Positions 54,001 to 64,000 of a stretch of DNA of 64,000 nucleotides are shown here, piece after piece. The stretch is taken from NCBI RefSeq assembly GCF_001039355.2, contig NW_019775570.1, positions 69,966-133,965 on the forward strand. The letters are read 5' to 3'. A program made the translations under genes and the position numbers. The number at the start of each line of letters is the position of its first letter. Position 1 is the stretch's first letter. The stretch is from Lingula anatina (Eukaryota > Brachiopoda > Lingulata > Lingulida > Lingulidae). The notes below the pieces were generated by a model. That model did no database searches. It was not told the origin of the DNA and saw only the letters and a program-made list of their open reading frames with translations.

Positions 54001-56564
54001 NAGACGTCTAGTCTTTGGCAAGTCGTCCGATTCAAAACATGGTCGGAAATGTTGGTGACCTGAGGTAAAAGGAATGAGGACGATAATTTTGTATCAAAGT
54101 AAAGAGAATTTTGTGACTGCCTGGCATACATGAGTAGAGTATGATACGTCTGAATAATCAATCTTTATTAGATTTGAACTAAAACACTTAAAATCCAGTA
54201 ACTCGCACGGAAGCTTAATAAGGCTGGAGATGGTTAATGAACGCAATGAAAGCAAATAACGTTCTTGCTTTGTTTACATTGTTCTGAACGAATAAGTTAA
54301 AGTTGACATTGGGTATTTAGGGAACAGTATCGAAAACGTGACCAAAATCCCGTTTTCTACTGTTGCCTCTATGATTTGCTCTCTGTACCATTGAAGGGCA
54401 ATTCGTCCTTGTACACATCTGAATCGAAATCCTCCTGGGGCTGTTTTGTTATAGTGAACGCAAAACCTTTAGCAATGAAGCAATCCTTTACAACATTGCA
54501 TAGAATGGGTGCATGTCAATTACTTCCTTGCCCACAAAATGCAGAACGCTTGAGGGTTGATATCGATAAGTTTGGTGTAATTATTCAAATGGAATAGATA
54601 TGCTTAATTGTTTAATACTTGATACTGTGTGTTCCGAAGTTGGTTCATCCATCGCTTTCCTCTACACCTGTATTTTTTCTACACACCTGTATCGATCAGA
54701 CGGTCTCTGGTCGAATGTGAATGTGCTTCCGATAATTAATCACCTCTCAGCGACAAGACAGCTAGTATAACTTTAATCATGCATCCCACATCTTTATACA
54801 TAGCTTGGGCCCATTTACTTCGTAGAAAGTTGTTGACCATAAAGTTGGTTATCAACTAGACCTCTTATTTGATTCAGGGCAATGACTTTTAATGAAGGTC
54901 ATCTATACAACGTTTTCCCGACAACTCTTGCTTGGTGTCCCCCCTTTTGTTTGAAACTTTGATCCATCAGTGTGAATATTAATGGAACTTGGAGCACATT
55001 TTTGAATTGTGAAGCATAATTTCCTACACTAGCTTTTCTGTTCACGTCTCAAAATCTGTTCTTTCCGGAAGCCATATTGTGTGAAGTACATAGCAATTAA
55101 AACGTGCAAGATGCACGTAATACTCAATAAATCTAATCCGAATCTGCATGAAATAAACATGGCCGTCGACAATGATTTTATATCTGTGCCTTGAAAACGG
55201 AACTTTAATGACAATAATATTTCAGAAGTTATTATTTTGAGATATACTAGAACCATGCCTAGAATTCTTAAATATAACGGATGTTTCAAAGAGAGATTGT
55301 TTATTTAATTAAAGGTTTATCGATTGGAACTGCCTGTACTTGTTAAGGTTATTCTTTGTGTTATCGTTTACATGTAGGGAAGAACCCAGAAAGAGGAATG
55401 TTAGAATTTCTAAAACGAAAACAATGCGTCAGCGATTCTTAATAGGAGCGTTTCATCAATCTTGCGTGTGTGTGTACTCCCCCAGGAGACGTAGCATTTG
55501 ATAAATTAACTGTTTCACACACAAAGGGAAAGAAAAATATACGTTACAATTTTGTGGTAAATTTACAAAAGTGAAACCTTGCATTCACTTCTCCAATCTT
55601 ACTGGTACATATGCATGTATGTCAAAACGCACCGCCAAACTCATGTACCAGTAGCTTGATAGGCTTGCTTAAGGAAAATATATGTTTATCGGATTTGACC
55701 TCATCTATGCTCCCTTGTAAGAAAACTCCGCATTTGGCCTGATGTCTTGAATAGATTTTTACAAATCAAGCTCAACTCAGATAACGTGCTTAGTCTGGTT
55801 TATCTTTCAAAACGTCGTTAAAATCACGAAACTGACCTTCCAGGAGCAGCGAAATCTCAGAGATAATAGGATTTACAGATTTTACATATGTATAGGGTAG
55901 ACAGAAAAATAGGTTGGAGAGGATTATAAATACCATTTACAAGACACTAATGTTATCTGTGCTCGATGTCAACCTTTAAATGTCAGTTACGTACGCATGG
56001 AGAAAGAGGTCAACTGATAGACTTTTTAAAGATTGTACTCTCAAGAAAAACAAAGTTCGTTTCTTCAAATTCTCAGCCGGACCATTGGTATCCACACTGT
56101 AGATGGCTATATCTACATCTATGCCATTGACCGGGTCAGGATAAAACTACCTTCATACTACTCTCATATGCCATGAGTCAATTAATTAACTCCTGTTTTA
56201 AGGGCGCCCGACATAATCAAATAAGCAAACCGTAGATAATGAGTACGTAAAGACGGTTGTCCAGTTAGAATGTCGTTTTCGTATCAACAATACAGTTCAA
56301 TTACCCTAAAAAGACTGCAGCGGAAGTCGCCAAACGTGAAATGGTAATCAAATACTACTTTCTACCAGCGTTTTTCACGAGCTGTAACAAAACTGTATAT
56401 TAGACCTCTGTGGAATTTAAGATGATCAAGTTGTCTACTCTTATGTAACTACCTTTCCTCTGCCCGTCACTTAGCGAGCTGGCACACAGCAGCAGAAGAA
56501 ACAATCGCTGGGATGGATGTAATCACACAGCTGGAACCTGGGCAGCCCGTTTAAGCTACACTTA

Positions 56565-56780
56565 GAGCCATTCCCAGAGATTAAGATCGATCCAACTAGA
56601 TCGACCCAATTCCCTGGGAGTTCACGCTAAATTGCTGTCAGCCGACCGCGCACGGAAGTTAATTACGCCCTTACAGCTTTTGGTAGCTTTTGGACAGACA
56701 TTTAAGCCGGCTAAGCTGACAGTAATCTAGTGAGACTCCCCACGGGAATAGATCGATCTAAAATATGTGGGAATGGGGTC
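56565..56780 (+). mobile_element. MITE family A, copy 7
   Basis: A 216 bp element flanked by TTA and TAA, inside segmental copy 2. Its allelic partner is at 59809-60035. Confidence 0.85.
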
Positions 56781-56783
56781 TAA

Positions 56784-57034
56784 TAAACTATTCCCAAACC
56801 CTATCATAATAAGTTTGGATCGAACTATCTCCAAGGGGATTTTCGCCTGATTAACTTTAAGCGGTTTAGATGTCTGGGGCGTCTACTAAGCTGACAGGGG
56901 GTAATTAACTATCGTTTAGCAGCTTTAGTAGACGTCCCAGACATCTAAGCCACTTAAGCAGAAAGCAATTTAGCGAGAAACCCCGTGGAGATGGGCCGAT
57001 CCTGTTAGATCGATCTAGGGATGGGAACCCAGTC
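56784..57034. mobile_element. Foldback element related to MITE A, copy 1
   Basis: Directly abuts MITE A copy 7. Ends ATTCCCAAACCC and GGGATGGGAACCC, inner GATCGAACTATCTCC and GTTAGATCGATCTAGG, and a palindromic centre (GTCTACTAAGCTGACAGGGG ... AGCTTTAGTAGAC). The partner copy is at 60039-60290. Confidence 0.7.
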
Positions 57035-58584
57035 TTACATAACTTAACTCGGACAGCGATACGTGCTTCTCAACACCTAGCAGTGTGATCGTTTCTACTG
57101 AATTCCGGGGGGGGGGGGGGGGGGGGNATTAATCTTTATTAGATTTGAACTAAAACACTTACAATCCAGTAACTCGCACGGAAGCTTAATAAGGCTGGAG
57201 ATGGTTAATGAACGCAATGAAAGCAAATAACGTTCTTGCTTTGTTTACATTGTTCTGAACGAATAAGTTAAAGTTGACATTGGGTATTTAGGGAACAGTA
57301 TCGAAAACGTGATCAAAATCCCGTTTTCTACTGTTGCCTCTATGATTTGCTCCCTGTACCATTGAAGGGCAATTCGTCCTTGTACACATTTGAATTGAAA
57401 TCCTCCTGGTGCTGTTTTGTTATAGTGAACGCAAAACCTTTAACAATGAAGCAATCCTTTACAACATTGCATAGAATGGGTGCATGTCAATTACTTCCTT
57501 GCCCACAAAATGCAGAACGCTTAAGGGTTGATATCGATAAGTTTGGTGTAATTATTCAAATGGAATAGATATGCTTAATTGTTTAATACTTGATACTGTG
57601 TGTTCCGAAGTTGGTTCATCCATCGCTTTCCTCTACACCTGTATTTTTTCTACACACCTGTATCGATCAGACGGTCTCTGGTCGAATGTGAATGTGCTTC
57701 CGATAATTAATCACCTCTCAGCGACAAGACAGTATAACTTTAATCATGCATCCCACATCTTTATACATAGCTTGCGCCCATTTCCTTCGTAGAAAGTTGT
57801 TGACCATAAAGTTAGTTATCAACTAGACCTCTTATTTGATTCAGGGCAATGACTTTTAATGAAGGTCATCTATATAACATTTTTCCGACAACTCTAGCTT
57901 GGTGTCACCCCTTTATTTTAAACCTTGATCCGTCAGAGTGAATATTAATGGAACTTGGAGCACATTTTTGAATTGTGAAGCATAATTTCCTACGCTAGCT
58001 TTTCTGTTCACCTCCCAAAATCTGTTATTTCCGGAAGCCATATTGTGTGAAGTACATAGCAATTAAAACGTGCAAGATGCACGTAACACTCCATAAATCT
58101 AATCCGAATCTGCATGAAATAAACATGGCCGTCGACAATGATTTTATATCTGTGCCTTGAAAACGGAACTTTAATGACAATAATATTTCAGAAGTTGTTA
58201 TTTTGAGATATACTAGAACCATGCCTAGAATTCTTAAATATAACGGATGTTTCAAAGAGAGATTGTTTATTTAATTAAAGGTTTATCGATTGGAACTGCC
58301 TGTACTTGTTAAGGTTATTCTTTGTGTTATCGTTTACATGTAGGGAAGAACCCAGAAAGAGAAATTTTAGAATTTCTAATACGAAAACAATACGTCAGCG
58401 ATTCTTAATAGAGCGTTTCATCAATCTTTCGTGTGTGTGTACTCCCCCAGGAGACGTAGCATTTGATAAATGAACTGTTTCACACACTAAGGGTAAGAAA
58501 AGTACACGTTACCATTTTGTGCTAAATTTACAAAAGTGAAACCTTGCATTCAATTCACCAATCTTACCCTAATGGTGCATGTAC

Positions 58585-58842
58585 ACACACTGGACAATAG
58601 GAGTGTCACCCCTACTGAACCAATACTTTGGAGGAGATAAATGACTGCGGAATGATATGCTCCTGGTATCATTTTAACATCAAATTTCACAAAAAGACCA
58701 ACAATACAATTCCATGGTACAGCTGTTTTATACTCATTAGTCACATTTTAAGTAGACCAGGCATTATAACCACTCAAGATCTACCTACTTTGATTACTCT
58801 GATTCAGGGGGTGACACTTAATTCTATTGTCCATTTTGTGTA
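58585..58842. mobile_element. Inverted-repeat insertion present in one segmental copy only
   Basis: ACAATAGGAGTGTCACCCC near 58593 is mirrored by GGGGGTGACACTTAATTC with TATTGT near 58806-58831. Segmental copy 2 has no equivalent (about 55600-55625). It looks like a small MITE; exact ends are uncertain. Confidence 0.5.
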
Positions 58843-59808
58843 TGTCAAAAAAACACCACCAAACTCTCGGACATACACGTACCAGTGGCTTGACAGGCTT
58901 GCTGAAGGCAAATATATCTTTATCGGATTTCACCTAATCTATGCTCCCTTGTAAAGAAAACTCCGCATTTGGTCTGATGCCTTGAAGGAATTTTTACAAA
59001 TCGAGCTCAACTCAGATAACGTGCTCAGTCTGGTTAATCTTTCAAAACGTCGTAAAAATCACGAAACTGACCTTCCAGGAGCAGCGAAATCTCAGAGATT
59101 ATAGCATTTACAGATTTTACATATGTGTATAAGGTAGACAGGAAAATAGGTTGGAGAGGATTATAAATACCATTTACAAGACACTAATTTTATCTGTGCT
59201 CGATGTCAACCTTTGCATGTCAGTTACGTACGCATGGAGAAAGAGGTCAACTGATAGACTTTTTAAAGATTGTACTATCAAGAAAAACAAAGTTCGTTTC
59301 TTCAAATTCTCAGCCGGACCATTGGTATCCACATTGTAGATGGCTCTATCTACATGTATGCCATTGACCGGGTCAGGATAAAACTACCTTCATACTACTC
59401 TCATATGCCATTTATAAGTCAATTAATTAACTCCTGTTTTAAGGGCGCCCGAGATCATAATCAAATAAGCAAACCGTAGATAATGAGTCCGTAAAGACGG
59501 TTGTCCAGTTAGAATGTCGTTTTCGTATTAACAATACAGTTCAATTACCCTAAAAAGACTGCAGCGGAAGTCGCCAAACGTGAAATGGTAACCAAATACT
59601 ACTTTCTACCAGCGTTTTTCACGAGCTGTAACAAAACTGTATATTAGACCTCTGTGGAATTTAAGATGATCAAGTTGTCTACTCTTATGTAACTACCCTT
59701 CCTCTACCCGTCACTTAGCGAGCTGGCACACAGCAGCAGAAGAAACAATCGCTGGGATGGATGTAATCACACAGCTGGAACCTGGGCAGCCCATTTAAGC
59801 TACACTTA

Positions 59809-60035
59809 GAGCGCATTCCCAGAGATTAAGATCGATCCAACTAGATCGACCCAATTCCCTGGGAGTTCACGCTAAATTGCTGTCAGCCGACCGCGCACGG
59901 AAGTTAATTACGCCCTTACAGCTTTTGGTAGCTTTTGGACAGACATTTAAGCCGGCTAAGCTGACAGTAATCTAGTGAGACTCCCCACGACTCCCCACGG
60001 GAATAGATCGATCTAAAATGTGTGGGAATGGGGTC
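59809..60035 (+). mobile_element. MITE family A, copy 8
   Basis: The counterpart of copy 7, with TTA and TAA flanks and an 11 bp internal duplication (CGACTCCCCAC). Confidence 0.85.
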
Positions 60036-60038
60036 TAA

Positions 60039-60290
60039 TAAACTATTCCCAAACCCTATCGTACTAAGTTTGGATCGAACTATCTCCAAGGGGATTCTCG
60101 CCTGATTAACTTTAAGCGGTTTAGGTGTCTGGGACGTCTACTTAAGCTGACAGGGGGTAATTAACTATCGTTTAGCAGCTTTAGTAGACGTCCCAGACAT
60201 CTAAGCCACTTAAGCTGAAAGCAATTTAGCGAGAAACCCCGTGGAGATGGGCCGATCCTGTTAGATCGATCTAGGGATGGGAACCCAGTC
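60039..60290. mobile_element. Foldback element related to MITE A, copy 2
   Basis: The counterpart of 56784-57034, again abutting a MITE A copy. Confidence 0.7.
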
Positions 60291-60366
60291 TTACATAACT
60301 TAACTCGGACAGCGATACGTGCTTCTCAACACCTAGCAGTGAGATAGTTTCTACTGAATTCCGGGG

Positions 60367-63300
60367 GGGGGGCGTATTTCTCCTAATCATCAGGGAAGTT
60401 TCACTCGATTGCATAACAGCTAGAGAAGAACACTGGTAGAGTATAACCAGATACGAATCGGAGAGTCTAAGATTGGGAGAGAGTCTTGATATATATGTAA
60501 AAAATTGGTACCTTAATTACATGTAGTTGTCGGCTGTTTCCCACCATACTTGCAATCTCTGTGCTTTTGTTTTTGGCATTCTTTTGTGAGTATTTAAAAG
60601 AGAAATGTCTCGCTACAAAGATGATTCAAACCTTATTTTCGGAATCATGACTCTATCCTTCTTCAATGTTTGACAGATGCCGCTCCTACCTATTTCATCC
60701 ATAAACTATTTCAACACCAAAAAATAAAAACTACCAAACATAACAGTGATAATAATGCGATAATAATAGAGAACGCACAGAATTTAAACTGCAAATCATC
60801 TTAGTAAACGTAACAGTGCATCTTCAATATGATAACCAATAACACGATGTCCTATGTTTGGTGCCAACAAAACCATATATTATAACGTACATGTAAATTT
60901 GACAACTTTGCACGAAAAAATGATATTAGGTATCGAAATCGGGACCATTCAGAGAAAATGATTATTCTGCGTTTTCTCAGCAACAGAGAACGTTTTTTAA
61001 CGTTACCATAACGTTCTTTTCTTTGGTTGTATTGTAACGTTATAATAACATTCTGTATATTGCTGGATTGGTAACTAATAGGTACCGGTGTATAGAGGAT
61101 TGAAACCTTAATGGGAATTTATTATCGCTATTAATTTATTACCTGTTTCAAGTGTATCAGCACTCAATGTCACCTGATTTCTCGATCTACCAACAAGCGA
61201 AAGCCATTGCCCCTGGAGACGCTCTTGGGACAATTAGACCAAAAGCGTTTTGCTGTAAAAAGCTTTTCCATGACGTGAGTACGTCTTATCGGGATGGGCC
61301 TTACGCCATTCTATTGTCTGCTTATCTAAGGTTAAAGAGTTGAAGGTAATGTGCAAGAAAAGGGAATGTCCTTATTGACGGATCAAGCATGCCTTGATTA
61401 GACAAGGGGTGGATACCCGAGCTCCTCCCCCCCCCCCCCCACACACACACACACACACCTCAATACTGCAATGTACCAGTTGAAACACTTTAGCATGTTA
61501 ACTGAAAGATGCTTCTGTCAGCCTCAGCGGGTGTCTCTTTCTCCACAATTCCCAATTTAAGAAAGTTTTTATGTGTGTGTCGAGGGGGGGGGGGGGGCGG
61601 CTCTGTTTTCAAGTGCTATTTGAAATAATATAAAATAAAGTATGTTTTATAAGGCCAATAAGGCCAGGACGAGTTCCGAAACTTCTTTTACCTGGAGCTT
61701 CACGCAGTCGAACAGGAACAACAAATCCTTTCACTGTTGCATCTAGGAGACATTATTCCTCTGCTTCACATTAATAACAAATTGGAGACCTTTTTCAATT
61801 GCCTACATCAGCGAGTCCCTTGGAGCTTTTTCATGCCCTTGCCTTAAATGGTATCATACTTCAGATACAGTGTGTCAGTTTTACTACACTTGGGGGAAAT
61901 ACAATGTAAATCGAACATAATATAGAATGAGACAGTTTTGAGGAAAAAACCTTTGCGGCAGAAAATGGTCATGCTTAAAACGTCTCTCGTATCCGTTGCA
62001 TATATCAAATAGGTTTTACTGCTAATTGAAAGAGGCTAGGCATTCTCAGGGGTTCAAATCTACGTGGTGGTTCTAATAGTGCGTACTTCAAAGGTAAGGC
62101 GAAGAAGATATTCTTCAAGTGAGCCTGAAACTAAGCTTGCTCTTCAACGCCCTCTTTTAGCAATAATTATAACCAAATATTCAAATGTTGTATAAGGACA
62201 TCTACTTATGTACCTATTGCTGTTTTCATATTATGGAAGGAGCAAACAAAGGTTTCTTGTTTGCTATTGCGTGAGATATTTCTCTCCTTACTATTTCTCT
62301 CCTTACTGTAATCTTAATTCTAGTTTCATTGCATCCAATTCTTTCTTTTCTTTATGTTTAATTTTACTTTGTTTTTCTTTCTAAGCTTTCTGTTTTCATT
62401 TTTTCTCTTGTTTGTATTCTTTGGATGAAAATTTTATGTTAGGCAAAGGGTTTATAATGTACATTTTACATACAACATGCCCCTGGAAAGAAGGCACCTT
62501 GTGACGACCCGATATGTCCGACAGGCCAGATATGTCCTACGACCAGAGAAGGCCAAATATGTCCGACAAAAAAGAGCCATATGTGTCCGACAGGCCAAAT
62601 ATGTCCGACAAAAAAAAAAAATAAATAAATAAAAAAATAAAAAATAAAAAAAAATAAAAATAGAATAAAAATAAATTAAAAAAAAGCCAGATGTGTCCGA
62701 CAGGCCGGATATGTCCGACAACATATCTGGCCTTCTCTGGTCGTAGGACATATCTGGCACACCTTCCTAGGATGGCCTATGGCCTTGTTTATCTGCTTGG
62801 AGGGTTTGTATTAAAGTACAAGACCAAAACCATAAGGCCAATTGGGAACTCTTTTATTTGTAGTTTGACAGATGACACTTTAAATTAAATAGAATGACTG
62901 TATAAGCAGTTCTTAGAATTCAGTGCATCGGGGTAACAAATGGAATAGATGCTAAATTTAAGCGATAATTTGAATGGGCATTATTGCATTATTAAACAAA
63001 TGGTCTGGCGTTGAAATATCAATAAGTGCAACATTGGTAATGAGGACACTTAGCGCACAGAAGTAAAATGTTTAGGGACAGTGAGTGCAGTTAATACCAA
63101 CGATTAACCGACACAATAGATATGGTTATCAAACTAATAGCATTTTATTGAAATACATACATGGTGAAACAGATACCATACGGTAAAAAGCCGTAATCCT
63201 CAAAGGATGTTCTATATAGAAACATGCTCTTTGGCGTAGTTTTTTTACTCTCCGACATCAGTCAAATTTATTGTTTCAGAGAACTGCCGAAACAAACTCC

Positions 63301-63536
63301 CAGCTCGTGAACGGCATAGCTAAGTCCAGGTGGTGTTTCGAGGCAATTTCCAACAGAGTGTGATTCACAGTACTAGTGCGGTCCCACGGTGTAGTGCTGA
63401 AATTTGGTTCCGTGTTAATATGATAGTATTTATGTGATAAATGTGCGAATGTATAAGCGAAAACTTTCGTCAAACTACATGTAACAAATTCAGATATACA
63501 TGTATGTATCATATAAATACACGTGTCCTTACATTA

Positions 63537-63578
<42 letters not shown>

Positions 63579-64000
63579 GCAATGCGTCAAACCAAGGATT
63601 GAGAAAGGTTATTCTTGCGTGAACGGAAACCCCTGTTGTTCATGTACCAGGAAGCGGCGTCTGTCATGGGCAAATAAATCAAATTAATGTAGTTGATTGG
63701 ACTTGATTTGACCTTTGTATTCCGATACCAATGGGCAATGTTTCTGTAATTCCCCCTCTTTCACTGTCCTATAAACAAGTAAGGTAATTTGTCACGCGAG
63801 CAAAATATGGGCGGTGTATTTTTATCTACTTTACGAATGTGCTTTGTCTGTACTTACATCCAAGCTCGCCAAATGCAAAAAGTATATAAAATCAAGTGCT
63901 GTACGAAAGTAAGTGTTTTCAAATTTTAAAAATTATGGCAAACACTACCTTGATTCCTTTAGAGGATTTAAAGACAAGTATTTAAAACGTATACACTGAT
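60367..64000. other. AT-rich DNA, no supported exon
   Basis: Simple repeats: poly-C and (AC)n at 61426-61459, poly-G at 61586-61599, A-rich at 62600-62685, and poly-A at 63537-63576. Short open frames lack splice or family support. Confidence 0.5.
62508..62758. repeat. Short tandem and inverted repeat with core ATATGTCCGACAGGCC
   Basis: The core, with variants, occurs about seven times in direct order around an A-rich tract. At the right end a 30 bp block (ATATCTGGCCTTCTCTGG...) mirrors the start (CCAGAGAAGGCCAAATAT). No coding meaning. Confidence 0.7.

Larger units (their letters stand above)
54002..57126 (+). repeat. Segmental repeat, copy 2 (3.1 kb), bounded by N on both sides
   Basis: The first 1.4 kb matches copy 1 and the rest matches 58362-60366, with a few percent differences and indels. 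It ends in a G homopolymer at the same point where copy 3 has CCGGGGGGGG (60360). It is probably an alternative haplotype contig. Confidence 0.9.
57128..60366 (+). repeat. Segmental repeat, copy 3 (3.2 kb)
   Basis: The start is the same as 52767-54000 and it then continues as the counterpart of 55398-57120. It carries an extra ~270 bp at about 58565-58850 that copy 2 lacks. Confidence 0.9.

Noticed and set aside
52986-58255. Repeated small open frames (73 and 76 codons) in the three segmental copies
   Set aside because: They recur only because the locus itself is repeated. The middle copy has amino-acid changes without sign of selection, and no splice or family support exists.
1-64000. CRISPR arrays, bacterial operons, riboswitches, tRNA or rRNA genes
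   Set aside because: Nothing in the window fits. The spaced palindromes at 11.9 and 19.4 kb have variable repeats and short AT-rich spacers and are not CRISPR.

Overview
This is animal nuclear DNA, not bacterial. It has many short exons with GT/AG borders, long AT-rich introns, microsatellites and dozens of small inverted-repeat transposons. The gene families seen (VOPP1/WBP1-type membrane adaptors, a BEN-domain protein, a CARD plus von Willebrand A protein) are metazoan. The GC-poor composition, repeat load and strong heterozygosity suggest a marine invertebrate, perhaps a lophotrochozoan or an invertebrate deuterostome. I cannot assign the species. Single N characters at 13459, 17874, 28234, 36810, 54001 and 57127 look like contig joins, and 7544-7830 is a larger gap.

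Layout. Positions 110-238 (-) hold the first coding exon of an unrecognised gene, head to head with a four-exon gene (602-2920, +) for a small type II membrane protein with a cysteine-rich ectodomain. From 2.9 to 11.5 kb there are only repeats, including tandem arrays at 4.05-5.33 and 5.70-6.08 kb. Positions 11576-37964 (-) carry a four-exon VOPP1/WBP1-like gene with huge introns. Its first exon lies 344 bp from the first exon of a second, divergently transcribed VOPP1-like gene (38309-41233, +), so the two form a head-to-head paralogous pair. Inside the introns of the minus-strand gene, on the opposite strand, lie a BEN-domain gene (13329-17597) and a long multi-exon gene (28235-36465). The latter encodes an acidic linker, a CARD, a TRADD-N-like domain, a coiled coil and the first half of a vWA domain. 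From 41 kb to the end only one further coding exon is convincing: a signal-peptide exon at 48725-48782 (+).

How the parts relate. The VOPP1/WBP1-like proteins are predicted endosomal or Golgi membrane adaptors with luminal cysteines and cytosolic PPxY motifs that recruit WW-domain proteins. The CARD/vWA protein has the architecture of an invertebrate innate-immune or cell-death adaptor and is the most interesting product here. Its position is doubtful, because its 8.6 kb contig sits between the two halves of what looks like one MITE copy. The BEN gene region is bracketed by inverted copies of a dispersed repeat and by two arrays of the palindrome TGCAAGCTTGCA, so it may be a composite mobile or locally duplicated unit.

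Mobile elements. At least five families of foldback MITEs share a TTA/TAA target duplication and related ends (PIF/Harbinger-like). One Tc1/mariner-like (TA) MITE and two elements with hAT-like ends are also visible. The region 52.6-60.4 kb contains the same locus two to three times and is best read as two haplotypes placed in series.
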